Positions 22,653 through 31,102 of a stretch of 36,168 nucleotides of DNA are shown piece by piece (the first letter of the stretch is position 1; each line of letters opens with the position of its first letter). The notes under the pieces are model-generated. The model did not search any database. It was not told the DNA's origin and saw only the letters and a program-made list of their open reading frames with translations. The DNA comes from Microscillaceae bacterium (lineage in GTDB: Bacteria; Bacteroidota; Bacteroidia; Cytophagales; Microscillaceae). The position numbers were made by a program, and so were the translations under genes. Location of the stretch: positions 1-36,168 of the forward strand of contig JALONJ010000008.1 in assembly GCA_025455045.1 (NCBI GenBank). The letters are read 5' to 3'.

Positions 22653-23477
22653 ATGTCCAGATTCAAAGGAAAAACTGTCTTCATTACCGGCGCAAGTCGC
22701 GGAATTGGCAAAGCGATTGGTCTCAAGCTCGCGCAAGAAGGCGCAAATATAGTCATTGCCGCCAAAACCGCCGCGCCCCACCCCAAACTCGCCGGTACTA
22801 TTTTTACCGCCGCCGAAGAAATGGAACAAGCCGGAGGCAAAGCCTTGCCCTTGGTGGTAGATGTGCGCAATGAAGAGGAAGTAAAAAATGCGGTGGACAA
22901 AACCGTCGAAACCTTTGGCGGAATTGATATTTTGGTCAATAATGCCAGTGCTATCCAACTTACCGGCACGCTCCAGACCGATATGAAACGCTACGATTTG
23001 ATGCACCAAATCAATACGCGGGGTACGTTTATGACTTCCAAATACTGTATTCCCCATTTGCTCAATTCAGAAATTGCCCACGTATTGAATCTTGCTCCAC
23101 CTTTGAATATGGAAACCCGTTGGTTTGCCCCTCACGTAGCCTATACAATGGCAAAATTTGGAATGAGTATGTGTGTATTGGGAATGGCGGGTGAGTTTAA
23201 GGGTAAAATTGCTTTCAATGCCCTGTGGCCCAAAACCCTGATTGCCACGGCTGCAGTCGATATGCTCAATGGGGAGGCTTTTATGAATAAATCGCGTAAT
23301 GTGGATATTATGGCGGATTGCGCCCACATTATTTTTAGCAAAGACAAAACCGAATGTAGCGGCAATTTTTTTGTAGATGAAGAACTTTTGCGTGCCGAAG
23401 GCGTGAGCGATTTTGGCAAATACGCTTATATCCCGGGAACCAAAGACGAAGATTTATTGGTTGATTTTTTTGTATAA
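22653..23477 (+). CDS. HSDL2-like SDR family oxidoreductase lacking the catalytic Ser
   Basis: 274-aa short-chain dehydrogenase/reductase very similar in layout to the SDR domain of HSDL2, without its C-terminal SCP2 domain. The nucleotide-binding loop TGASRGIGKAIGLKLAQEG is at residues 12-30, then NNASAI at 96-101, INTRGT around 120-125, and the active-site YTMAK (Tyr164, Lys168). Typical HSDL2 traits follow: AAKTAAPHPKL, FNALWPKTLIATAA and the C-terminal VDFFV. The usual catalytic Ser (ISPPLN in the animal proteins I recall) is Ala148 here (LNLAPPLN, codon GCT). The enzyme may therefore have altered activity or use another residue. HSDL2 is linked to lipid metabolism; the bacterial substrate is unknown. 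Its TAA stop is the outer triplet of a palindrome repeat. Confidence 0.92.
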   Translation: MSRFKGKTVFITGASRGIGKAIGLKLAQEGANIVIAAKTAAPHPKLAGTIFTAAEEMEQAGGKALPLVVDVRNEEEVKNAVDKTVETFGGIDILVNNASAIQLTGTLQTDMKRYDLMHQINTRGTFMTSKYCIPHLLNSEIAHVLNLAPPLNMETRWFAPHVAYTMAKFGMSMCVLGMAGEFKGKIAFNALWPKTLIATAAVDMLNGEAFMNKSRNVDIMADCAHIIFSKDKTECSGNFFVDEELLRAEGVSDFGKYAYIPGTKDEDLLVDFFV

Positions 23478-23499
23478 ATCATTGATAATCAATTAGTTA
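23475..23499. repeat. TGATWATCA palindrome supplying a stop codon
   Basis: TAA-ATCAT-TGATAATCA-ATTAG-TTA. The left TAA (23475-23477) is the stop codon of the HSDL2-like gene. Confidence 0.82.
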
Positions 23500-23683
23500 A
23501 AGAATTAGGAGTTAATAATTAGGAATTAAGAATTATACAAATCATTGACTGTGTCTGCATCTGGTAGATTATTCGCCGGAGGCGAGACGCAGTCAATAGC
23601 TTATGTTCTTTAAGTAGTAAATAACCACAAATTGGTTAAAATATCATAAAAATCAATTCATAAGAAAATTTGTAGCTTCATTT

Positions 23684-23794
23684 GGTTCTTCAGCACCTTT
23701 TAGGAATTGTTTAGTTTAAAAATTGCCTAAATCCACTTACTCGCGTAGGCTGGCAGCCTGCGTTACAATTTTTCCTGAAAAGTAGCGAAGATTC
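23684..23794. mobile_element. 111-bp GAAGAACC-family element, inverted copy
   Basis: GGTTCTTCAGCACCTTTTAG at one end and TTTTCCTGAAAAGTAGCGAA then GATTC at the other. It is the reverse complement of 15457-15567 with scattered substitutions and the same length. Confidence 0.75.
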
Positions 23795-23806
23795 AGAAAA
23801 ATTTTA

Positions 23807-23831
23807 TAACTAATTGATTATCAATTAGTTA
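23807..23831. repeat. TGATWATCA palindrome copy
   Basis: TAA-CTAAT-TGATTATCA-ATTAG-TTA, fully symmetrical, directly after the GAAGAACC element. Confidence 0.85.
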
Positions 23832-23893
23832 TGATTTTAAAATCCTTGGCTTAACGGCATTGGGGCAGGAGGGGAGAAACTCCCAAACTTTTA

Positions 23894-26800
23894 TTACTCA
23901 CTCTTTTTCATAAACGAAATATTGGGAACAAGACGCATCAGTGTTGGCAAACCCGTCGAGAAAGCCGTAGCCAAAGCCACCAATCGATTGAATACATCTT
24001 GTTGATTGACAAAGACAAACAAGGCAATAGAGGACAAAATCAAAAAGAAAGGCAGGCGCACAGTTTCCCAAAAGCCTACTACTTTGATGGTTTCTTCAAT
24101 CTGTAGCGCATCTTCGGGCTTCACAATAGAAAGAATAAAATTTTGGAAACTTTCATTAAAAATTCGCACTGTTCCCAAATCTCCGTCATATTCAATCAGA
24201 CCTTTGCTGTATAATCGGCGAATGATTTCGCGGTTGCGGGCATTTACCAAGCTATCTTCGGCTAGGTCGTACAAAATAAATTTTTCTTCTATGCTACACG
24301 AGTTCCACAATGATTGGTAATAGTTTTGGGCTAGGCTTTGGATTTTGAGCAATATATTTTCGCGGATTTCGCCTTTGGCATCCAGCTTTTGTTCAGCTTC
24401 CACAATAGTTTTGGGCAAAATACGGTTTTTCAAATCTTGCAAATATCCATTAAAATTACACTCATTATTAACTAAGTCTTTGACAGTCAATGGATTGTGA
24501 ATATGATTGAGGTTTTTGAGACGCACATACATTTTGGTAAAACCACACAAAACCAACTCCCAACGCTGGGCAATGAGTTCGCTTTCGGCACTTTTGTCGG
24601 GGGGCGACATTGCCTTAAAATTTTCAATCATTTGCTCAGGGTGCTGGGTAGTCGTAATGATTACCTTGTCGAAAGCCGGTTCATTCAAAAGATACTCAAG
24701 CAAAAAAAGTTTTTTCAAATTAACACTGGGGTCTTCTACCTGATAATCAAAATGATCAAGGATAAAATACGGGTGCGCCGTGGCAGTTTGGGCTTCGTAT
24801 TGCTTGATTTGTTGCACGAGGGTTTCTTTGTCGGCTTCGTAATCTAGAGCTGCCATCGGGATAAAAATGGGCTGGGTAGGAATCAATTGGCGAATTTTCT
24901 CGCTTTTGCCCACAATTGGTACGCCAATCAATACCAACCGAATGGGTTGGTTGGCTTGTAACACTTCGCCCAAATGCTCATTAAATTCATTTAACTCATC
25001 GGGCGCATCAAATCCGGCAAACATATCTAAACTGAATATTTTGATGGCAATGTAGCGCAACAAAAAAAACAAAATAGGCAACAATACCAACATCAAACCA
25101 ATGGGAATAAAAAACTTCAAACTCGCAAAGCGATTCAAAATATATACCGGCACCAAGGATTCTATAATCAACAAATCATTGTTTTGGCGCGTAGTTTCGT
25201 CAAATAAAGGGCGAACCGCCGCTATAAACTGATAATACGCAGCGTTTTTGGGTAAATCGTACAATGCCAAACGGGGCGAGTTGGAGGTATCATACAGATA
25301 AATCCCCAATTGATTGTGGGCTTGGAGGAGGTTTGATTTGGCGGCAATTTTTATATCTCGATAATCGGTGGTTTGAAAATAATGCGCTCTTTGTTTGAGG
25401 TCTTGATGGAGTTCAAATTTTTGTTGTTTTGCCAATAAGCCCGTTTCTTGTTGATAATTGACCTGATAAATAAAATAAATGGGAATCAGACTGGTAGTCA
25501 AAATCAAACTCAATAAAAAACTCACATAATAGGTGATATAAGCCTCTTTTTGTTGTTTGCGCGATACTGCCCACTCTGCCGGTAATAAAAACACAATAAT
25601 CAGCCCCAATAACAAACCCCACGAATACCACACTTGCCAAAAAATCATCAAAAAAATCAAAAACAAACCCGCCAACAGCAATAAAATCCGCAAAAACCAA
25701 ATTCCGACAAATACATTGAAGCGCGTGCGCCCACGATACATATATGTAAACAGTAATTGCAAGACCGGCAAAGTTATCGACAAACCCATTGAATAAGCGT
25801 AGGGGGCTTGGGTAATAAGCAAAGCCAGCAAAACTGTGGTGATGGTCAGCCCCAAAACCGAATTAAGAACAAAATTTGCCAAATATGCTTGAGCTTTGTC
25901 GTGGCGAGGCTTGAGCCAATCAAAGGTGAAAGTTTTGATTTTGAGTTTGCTGGGGGTTTGGTCAGCCAGCCACACCACCGTCAAAAACAAAATAATCAAT
26001 GAATAGGCAATCAAATAAGCTACTAAACACAAAGTAGTGATAATCGCACTGCTGCCGTCATAACTAGAACGCTCGAGATAAGTAACCAAAAACAAAGGCA
26101 CTTTGCCGTATTTTTTATTGACCAAAGGGCGAATGTAAGCACTGCATATTTTGCCTCGATAATCTAAATCCAAATGGGCGATAGATTCGGCATACAAGGC
26201 AGCAAACAATTGATTGTCGCGGTCGGTTTCTTCCAATAAATTTTCGCGCAGGCTTCGGTCTTTGTCGGAGTGAAACCACACTTTGCCGGTTTTGTCCACT
26301 ACGGCAAAACCAAAACCAAAAGGCATAATCGGATTCATCAAAGAATACAAATTGCTCGACAAAGCTACTACTTCAATTTTGGTGGGTTGGGGCGGCGTTT
26401 TGGTTTTGTCTTTGATGTTGCGCGGAATAAAAATTGGGCTTTGGATTGGTTTGGCAATTACGGCATCTATTTCGCCGGTATTGTAAGAGGCAATGGCTTC
26501 CAGAGAAAAATCTGCCGAGTCCTTTGCTGTCCATTTGATTCGCCAAGGTTCTTTTTGAATGATTTTCTGAAAGTAATTGCGCCCCCGCACCGAGACTGCA
26601 TAGCCGTTGTTTTTCTCCACTGTCCATTTAATTTGTTGTTGCCCGTTTTTGTCTGCCCAATTGATATATTTGAAATAAGGATAAACTTTAGGATAGAGAT
26701 TGAGAGAGACCGGCCGCCCGTTTTGCTCGTAGCGGGCGGTTTCGTCGAGCAAATTAACCAAGCTGTAATCATTCAAGGTTTCTCGATTGACGGTGGTTTG

Positions 26801-27865
26801 CACATTCTGTTCATATTGTTTCAATTGGGTCAAAATATCGGTCAGTTCTTTGGTAAAATTTTCACTGATTTGATTGGACAAATTGCCCAAGTGATTTTCG
26901 CGCTCGCGGCGGTCAAACACATAATAATCGGCGGCATTGAGAATAAACAAAGTCAAGATTGCCCCGCCCAAAGTAAGCGAAACTATTACCCACACAATAT
27001 CGGCATTGGAAATGCGCTCCAAAGAACTTAACAAAATCACCTTGAGCAAGGGGGTGAGCAAAAACAAAAACACAAAGCCAATGCTAATCAATAAAATAGT
27101 TGCCGATGAGCCACCCGATTTTAATAAGTTGAATTTTTCGGTTGGAATTAAGCCATAAATAATGCCCGTATTGTCAATAAAAGGAAAGGAATGGGTAAAT
27201 ACTCGGTAGGCTACGCCGGCAATCTCAATACTCCGCACTTGATTACTGGGGAGAGCCAAAATTCGTTTGGTCAAAGAATCTCTATCGGGCTGGTTATCAT
27301 TCAAAATAAGGTTGGAATACACAATTTCGGCTTTGCCCGAAGCAAACCGATTGAATAAAATGAAATCCGAAAACAAATCTTCGCGCAGTATTTTGTGCAA
27401 GGCTTTGGGTACATCTACCTGATAGCTGATTTGATAAAGGCTGTCGAGTGCCAACTGAAGGGTATCGTGGTAAATGATTTTTTGGTTTACTTTATCAAAA
27501 TCAATACTGAGTCTTTTTTCTTTGGAGTCTTTGATAAATTGGGGGCTGGCAATAAACTCTACTTCATCATTAAAAGTTTGACTTCGGAGTTTAAAGCCCA
27601 GCGTATCAGCTTTGCGTTTTTGTTGGGCTAAGTGGTTGTCTTCCAGCCATTTACGGGCTATGTTTTTGGCACTGCTGTTGTTTTCGCGGTTGCGTTTGAT
27701 GATATTTTCCGAAATCCGATTCAGCACTCGAAATCCTCGCTCGCGCAAGCGGTCTTCTTTCATCGGAATATAGACAAAAAAGTAATAGCTAAACAACAAA
27801 CCCAAAAGCAAAAGGGTAATAAAAGTAAAATAATATTGTTGACGACGTGGGGCTTTGGTTTTCAT
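23894..27865 (-). CDS. Giant membrane protein: Cache-like sensor plus P-loop NTPase-like region
   Basis: 1323 aa from the ATG at 27865 (a TTG one codon earlier would add one residue). Layout by eye, in order: an N-terminal membrane segment (about 12-34), an extracytoplasmic region, two membrane segments (about 255-312), and a second extracytoplasmic region (about 315-605) with Cache/PAS-like features (AIASYNTGEIDAVIAKPI, GFGFAVVDKTGKVWFHSD). A block of about seven hydrophobic segments follows (610-800), then a third extracytoplasmic segment (800-910), another membrane segment (918-940), and a cytoplasmic part with a Walker-A-like GVPIVGKS (about 982-989) and a Walker-B-like YFILDHFD. A winged-helix-like end (LVNARNREIIRRLYSKGLI) and a final membrane hairpin close it. 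This suggests a membrane receptor coupled to an AAA/STAND-type module. No kinase or cyclase motif is seen and the ligand is unknown. Confidence 0.88.
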   Translation of the reverse strand: MKTKAPRRQQYYFTFITLLLLGLLFSYYFFVYIPMKEDRLRERGFRVLNRISENIIKRNRENNSSAKNIARKWLEDNHLAQQKRKADTLGFKLRSQTFNDEVEFIASPQFIKDSKEKRLSIDFDKVNQKIIYHDTLQLALDSLYQISYQVDVPKALHKILREDLFSDFILFNRFASGKAEIVYSNLILNDNQPDRDSLTKRILALPSNQVRSIEIAGVAYRVFTHSFPFIDNTGIIYGLIPTEKFNLLKSGGSSATILLISIGFVFLFLLTPLLKVILLSSLERISNADIVWVIVSLTLGGAILTLFILNAADYYVFDRRERENHLGNLSNQISENFTKELTDILTQLKQYEQNVQTTVNRETLNDYSLVNLLDETARYEQNGRPVSLNLYPKVYPYFKYINWADKNGQQQIKWTVEKNNGYAVSVRGRNYFQKIIQKEPWRIKWTAKDSADFSLEAIASYNTGEIDAVIAKPIQSPIFIPRNIKDKTKTPPQPTKIEVVALSSNLYSLMNPIMPFGFGFAVVDKTGKVWFHSDKDRSLRENLLEETDRDNQLFAALYAESIAHLDLDYRGKICSAYIRPLVNKKYGKVPLFLVTYLERSSYDGSSAIITTLCLVAYLIAYSLIILFLTVVWLADQTPSKLKIKTFTFDWLKPRHDKAQAYLANFVLNSVLGLTITTVLLALLITQAPYAYSMGLSITLPVLQLLFTYMYRGRTRFNVFVGIWFLRILLLLAGLFLIFLMIFWQVWYSWGLLLGLIIVFLLPAEWAVSRKQQKEAYITYYVSFLLSLILTTSLIPIYFIYQVNYQQETGLLAKQQKFELHQDLKQRAHYFQTTDYRDIKIAAKSNLLQAHNQLGIYLYDTSNSPRLALYDLPKNAAYYQFIAAVRPLFDETTRQNNDLLIIESLVPVYILNRFASLKFFIPIGLMLVLLPILFFLLRYIAIKIFSLDMFAGFDAPDELNEFNEHLGEVLQANQPIRLVLIGVPIVGKSEKIRQLIPTQPIFIPMAALDYEADKETLVQQIKQYEAQTATAHPYFILDHFDYQVEDPSVNLKKLFLLEYLLNEPAFDKVIITTTQHPEQMIENFKAMSPPDKSAESELIAQRWELVLCGFTKMYVRLKNLNHIHNPLTVKDLVNNECNFNGYLQDLKNRILPKTIVEAEQKLDAKGEIRENILLKIQSLAQNYYQSLWNSCSIEEKFILYDLAEDSLVNARNREIIRRLYSKGLIEYDGDLGTVRIFNESFQNFILSIVKPEDALQIEETIKVVGFWETVRLPFFLILSSIALFVFVNQQDVFNRLVALATAFSTGLPTLMRLVPNISFMKKSE

Positions 27866-28040
27866 CAATTTGAATTATTAGGTAAACTAATGACAACGGA
27901 TTGACCAATCAAATTTAAACCAAAAAAAATGAATTTTTAGTAGTTTGTCGAATATTACTCGTCTATGTTGCGCTTGAGTATGGAGGTTGAAGCTCAAAAG
28001 ACAATTTTTTTGAAATTTGCAGAAAAAATCTATTTTTACA

Positions 28041-28065
28041 TAAGTATTTGATTATCAATTACTTA
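28041..28065. repeat. TGATWATCA palindrome copy
   Basis: TAA-GTATT-TGATTATCA-ATTAC-TTA, in the gap 27866-28152 between two minus-strand genes. Confidence 0.8.
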
Positions 28066-28107
28066 TATAAAAATGTGAATGGAATGAAAAAATAAAATTC
28101 TAAAAAA

Positions 28108-28134
28108 AAAAGGTAGATTTGCCTTCTACCTTTT
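28108..28134 (-). terminator. Terminator of the dienoyl-CoA-reductase-like gene
   Basis: AAAAGGTAGA and TCTACCTTTT form a 10-bp stem with a short loop. On the minus strand the hairpin is followed by a run of about ten T, 19 bp beyond the stop codon. This is the cleanest intrinsic terminator in the window. Confidence 0.85.
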
Positions 28135-28152
28135 CAAATGTAATGAACTTTA

Positions 28153-29034
28153 TCAACCGCGTTTGTTGGCGGCTCTGACCATTTGCTCAATTTCATTCCA
28201 CATTTCTGCCGGAATTTTGTCCAAATAATTCATTGTACCATCAACCAATACTGCTCCGCCATCGAGCGTGATGCACTCGCCATTGACAAAGCCCGAATAG
28301 TCGGATACTAAATAAGCCGCCAAATTTGCCAATTCTTGAAACTCTCCGGCGCGTTTGACCGGTGTGTTGGCAGTAGGGTCGAGCATTTTTTGCAAATTTT
28401 CGGGAAATAATCTATCTACCATACCTTTGGTTGGAAAATAGCCCGGGGCAATGGCATTGAAGCGCATTCCGTATTTTGCCCACTCAACGGCTAGAGATTT
28501 GGTCATTGTCAAAACCCCCGATTTGGCGCAGGCAGACGGTACTACATAGCCCGAGCCGGTCCACGCAAAGGTTGCCACAATGTTCAATACTTTCTTGTTG
28601 GTTTGTTTGGTTTCAATCCAATGCGTACCTACGGCATAAGTACAATTGTAAGTGCCTTGTAAAACAATGTTCATCACCGTCGAGAATCCCTTAGGATTTA
28701 CCTTTTCGGTGGGGCTGATAAAATTACCGGCAGCATTATTGACCAAAGCGTCAATTTTGCCAAAATGTGCCAGAGTATCCGCTACCATTTGCTCTACTTG
28801 GTGGTATTCGCGCACATCACATTGCACCGGCAATACTTTACCTCCGGTTTCGTGCATTAATTCCTCGGCAGTTTTTTCCAAAACATCTAATTTTCGGCTT
28901 GAGATGACACATTTTGCCCCCAATTCTAAAAAATATTTGGTCATTGCGCGCCCCAATCCGGTACCGCCGCCGGTTACAATGATTACTTGGTCTTGCAAAG
29001 CTCCTTCGCGGAGCATAGGTTCTTGATAAAGCAT
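28153..29034 (-). CDS. SDR oxidoreductase, 2,4-dienoyl-CoA reductase-like
   Basis: 293-aa NAD(P)H-dependent SDR of the DECR subgroup, likely reducing 2,4-dienoyl-CoA esters during beta-oxidation of unsaturated fatty acids. Evidence: TGGGTGLGRAM (residues 21-31), NNAAGNFISPTE (99-110), and above all the subgroup-specific active site FAWTGSGYVVPSACAKSGV. There Lys171 is kept but the classic YxxxK is replaced by the S-x-x-x-K arrangement of mammalian DECR (GSGFVVPSASAK as I recall it). The block AVEWAKYGMRFNAIAPG follows. Length fits the family. It has its own terminator. The other SDR at 22653 is only distantly related. Confidence 0.9.
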   Translation of the reverse strand: MLYQEPMLREGALQDQVIIVTGGGTGLGRAMTKYFLELGAKCVISSRKLDVLEKTAEELMHETGGKVLPVQCDVREYHQVEQMVADTLAHFGKIDALVNNAAGNFISPTEKVNPKGFSTVMNIVLQGTYNCTYAVGTHWIETKQTNKKVLNIVATFAWTGSGYVVPSACAKSGVLTMTKSLAVEWAKYGMRFNAIAPGYFPTKGMVDRLFPENLQKMLDPTANTPVKRAGEFQELANLAAYLVSDYSGFVNGECITLDGGAVLVDGTMNYLDKIPAEMWNEIEQMVRAANKRG

Positions 29035-29564
29035 TTTGATAATGATAAAAAGTTTGAATTGATAAAAATGATAATTTCCTAGTTTCTAGTTCCGAGTTTC
29101 TGGTTTCTAGTTCCGAGTTGCTAGTTCCTATTTCCGAGTTTCAATCTCCAAATTTTTAGTTAAGGAGCAAGAAAAAAATAATGCGTACAATATTTTTTGG
29201 TAACATATTGGCTTTCAGGTAATTACAAAATTATTCACACTATTCATTCCTAATGCTACTATACAAACTCCAAATTAATTAAATTAATATAAATCGCTGA
29301 TAACCAATGCTTTGCGCCTTAACTTCTTTGCGTGAAAATCAGAGATATATAGTAAGTGTCTGACAATCAATTAATTATTCTAAAATGAAAACTTGGGAAT
29401 GTTTGACCGCGTTCCGCCAAAGGCGAATTATCAACTATTTATTTAATTTCTAATTACCTGATTTTCAATTACTTATTTCTCAGTCAGAAGCTCGGAACAA
29501 GAAACCAGAAACTCGGAACTTGACGAACTATTGTAAGAGTAACTAATATTGGTTCGGCTTGTTT
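29035..29564. other. Repeat-rich intergenic region
   Basis: No gene. 29084-29142 holds a degenerate tandem repeat of TTTCTAGTTCCGAG-like phrases, echoed in inverted form at about 29482-29530 and at 13430-13460. Variant palindromes (TGATAACCA, TGACAATCA and TGATTTTCA cores) lie near 29298, 29359 and 29460. A TTCGCC/GGCGAA word at about 29410-29432 recurs near 35970. Confidence 0.65.
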
Positions 29565-29699
29565 TTAGCCATTCAAAATTGCCAAAATATTTTGTCGGTA
29601 GGAGCTACTTACTTTGAGTTTTTGTCCGCCTTGTCGTTTGGGGATATATTCACCATTGAAATAGGGTTCTAACTCGCTAATGTATTGATTATTAAGCAT
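29565..29699 (-). CDS. Possible 44-aa orphan protein or gene tail
   Basis: The minus-strand ORF begins ATG CTT AAT AAT (MLNNQYISELEPYFNGEY) and continues IPKRQGGQKLKVSSSYRQN, ending ILAILNG. The sequence is protein-like. However, the first six codons lie within a variant palindrome repeat (core TGATTATTA, 29685-29693 region), so the start could be supplied by the repeat and the ORF could be the tail of a lost gene. It lies 70 bp beyond the recX stop on the same strand. Confidence 0.4.
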   Translation of the reverse strand: MLNNQYISELEPYFNGEYIPKRQGGQKLKVSSSYRQNILAILNG

Positions 29700-29769
29700 T
29701 TATGATTTATGGATTCGCAAAAACAAATCTTGGGGTAGTTTTTTTCTAAAGTTTTGAGGCTGGCTCGCA

Positions 29770-30270
29770 TCAAGTAAAATTTGTCTTGCCATCGAGCATT
29801 TGTTTGATGGTTGTCCACACCATTTCGCTTTCGTAGCCTTTTTGAATGGCATATTGGGCAATTTTGTGCTTGCGTTCATAAAGGCTTTCGGCTTCGATGG
29901 TAGTCCATTTTTTGGCAAGTAAACCCTCAAGCGTTTTTTGATAAGCCTCATCTTCTATCTCGGCTAAACCCTTGCGAATACAGTATTCGGTCAGCCCTTT
30001 TTGCCGCAAAGCATATTCAATTTTGACTTTGCCCCATTTTTTGAGGCGAAATTTGCCTCCGGCAAAGGTTTGCGCAAATCGTTCTTCATTGATAAAATTA
30101 TCTTGAATCAACAAACAAATCACTTCTTCGGCTTCGTCGCCATACATTCGCCACTCGCGCAGTTTTTCTCGAACTTCTTGCTGGGTGCGCTCTTGATAGG
30201 CACAAAAACGGGCGGCTTTGACAAAAGCTTGTTTTACAGTATATACTTGAGTCTTCAAAAGATTTGGCAC
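29770..30270 (-). CDS. recX: Regulatory protein RecX
   Basis: 166 aa, the usual RecX length, all-helical with three tandem three-helix repeats. Typical sequences are AARFCAYQERTQQEVREKL (repeat 1), VICLLIQDNFINEERFAQTF followed by RLKKWGKVKIEYALRQKGL (repeat 2), and KHKIAQYAIQKGYESEMVW in the third. RecX binds inside the RecA filament groove and limits recombination and strand exchange. recA is not in the window. The start ATG at 30270 is preceded by AATCTTTTGAAGACTC with no strong Shine-Dalgarno, as usual in this phylum. A symmetrical palindrome sits 13 bp upstream. Confidence 0.93.
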   Translation of the reverse strand: MPNLLKTQVYTVKQAFVKAARFCAYQERTQQEVREKLREWRMYGDEAEEVICLLIQDNFINEERFAQTFAGGKFRLKKWGKVKIEYALRQKGLTEYCIRKGLAEIEDEAYQKTLEGLLAKKWTTIEAESLYERKHKIAQYAIQKGYESEMVWTTIKQMLDGKTNFT

Positions 30271-30637
30271 GATTAATATTTGTAACTAATTGATAATCAA
30301 TTACTTATAAAAATATATTAATTTAGATTAGCAATTGTAAATAAATTGCGAGAAAAAATTAATTTTTTTAGAATTTTTATTAAAAATAAACAATTTTTAA
30401 AAATAATCAGCCTTATTTTGAAGATAATTTTGTGTTTTTACCATTAAAACTCTTTAGGAGTGAAATCTATGGTCAAACTAAGTGGGTTAAGATGCCACCG
30501 GTACGCGGTTTTTAAAATAAAATCGCTATATTGATACAAAGGAGTTGATACGAAATAAAGTAAACCTTTAAAAAACATAATCCATTGAAAACCCTCCAAA
30601 GGCGGACACGGTCAGACAATTAAATAATTCCTAATTC
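30271..30637. other. Intergenic region upstream of recX
   Basis: Apart from the palindrome at 30283-30307, this 367-bp gap is AT-rich up to about 30460 and then of mixed composition (GGTTAAGATGCCACCGGTAC at about 30485). I see no gene, hairpin or known riboswitch. Confidence 0.6.
30283..30307. repeat. TGATWATCA palindrome copy
   Basis: TAA-CTAAT-TGATAATCA-ATTAC-TTA, immediately upstream of recX. Confidence 0.82.
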
Positions 30638-31102
30638 CTAGCTTTGGCTTGCCAAATACGCTTGGAGTTTTTGTTTAATCCATTCATAAGCCGCCTCAAA
30701 ATCATTGAAATTCTGTGCCGTGTAGCCCAAATGTTGCGGAATATCTTGGGCTTCCTCAAGTGCAAGCTGGGCATAAAAGTCCTTGGGACGCACAGTTGCC
30801 GTAAATTTAAAACCATATTTGACTGCACGGGGTAGGTACTCGGTCGACAACCAATCTCGCACGCCATCAAAACTGCCATCTACTCCCTGCAAATTATTGA
30901 TAGAAGCCACAATCAATTGTTGGTGCTGGAAAGCATATTGTGCCATATATTGGTAAATGGCAATAATATTCTCATCAGGAATGTAATTTTGCCAAGTTTG
31001 AATTGCAAGTTTGTATTCGGGTTCATATTTGTAATGAAAAATATTTTCTTTCATCGCATTATAAACGCGAAAATTGTATTCATTTTCAATGATATATTCC
31101 AT
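30638..31102 (-). CDS. Hypothetical protein, STAS/SpoIIAA-like fold suspected
   Basis: 154 aa, soluble. The pattern resembles a group of uncharacterised Bacteroidota proteins that I remember as having an alpha/beta STAS/SpoIIAA-like layout. An early W-x-x-Y/F (IQTWQNYIPDENIIAIYQYM) is followed by a strand (HQQLIVASINNLQGVDGSF). Then come a W-containing helix (DWLSTEYLPRAVKYGFKF) and a final strand-helix pair (FTATVRPKDFYAQLALEEAQ). No phosphorylatable Ser in a STAS context is evident. Role unknown, perhaps a signalling or stress-sensor scaffold (inference). It lies in the same direction as recX, 367 bp away. Confidence 0.8.
   Translation of the reverse strand: MEYIIENEYNFRVYNAMKENIFHYKYEPEYKLAIQTWQNYIPDENIIAIYQYMAQYAFQHQQLIVASINNLQGVDGSFDGVRDWLSTEYLPRAVKYGFKFTATVRPKDFYAQLALEEAQDIPQHLGYTAQNFNDFEAAYEWIKQKLQAYLASQS

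Larger units (their letters stand above)
23478..23893. other. Repeat-filled convergent intergenic region
   Basis: No gene. It contains a small inverted repeat around 23547-23596 (ATTGACTGTGTCT and GAGACGCAGTCAAT), a full 111-bp GAAGAACC-family element (23684-23794), and palindromes at both ends of the gap. Confidence 0.7.

Noticed and set aside
26270-27031. 253-aa plus-strand ORF
   Set aside because: It is wholly antisense to the 1323-aa gene, whose frame has clear domain content. Similar long antisense frames in other genes were rejected for the same reason.
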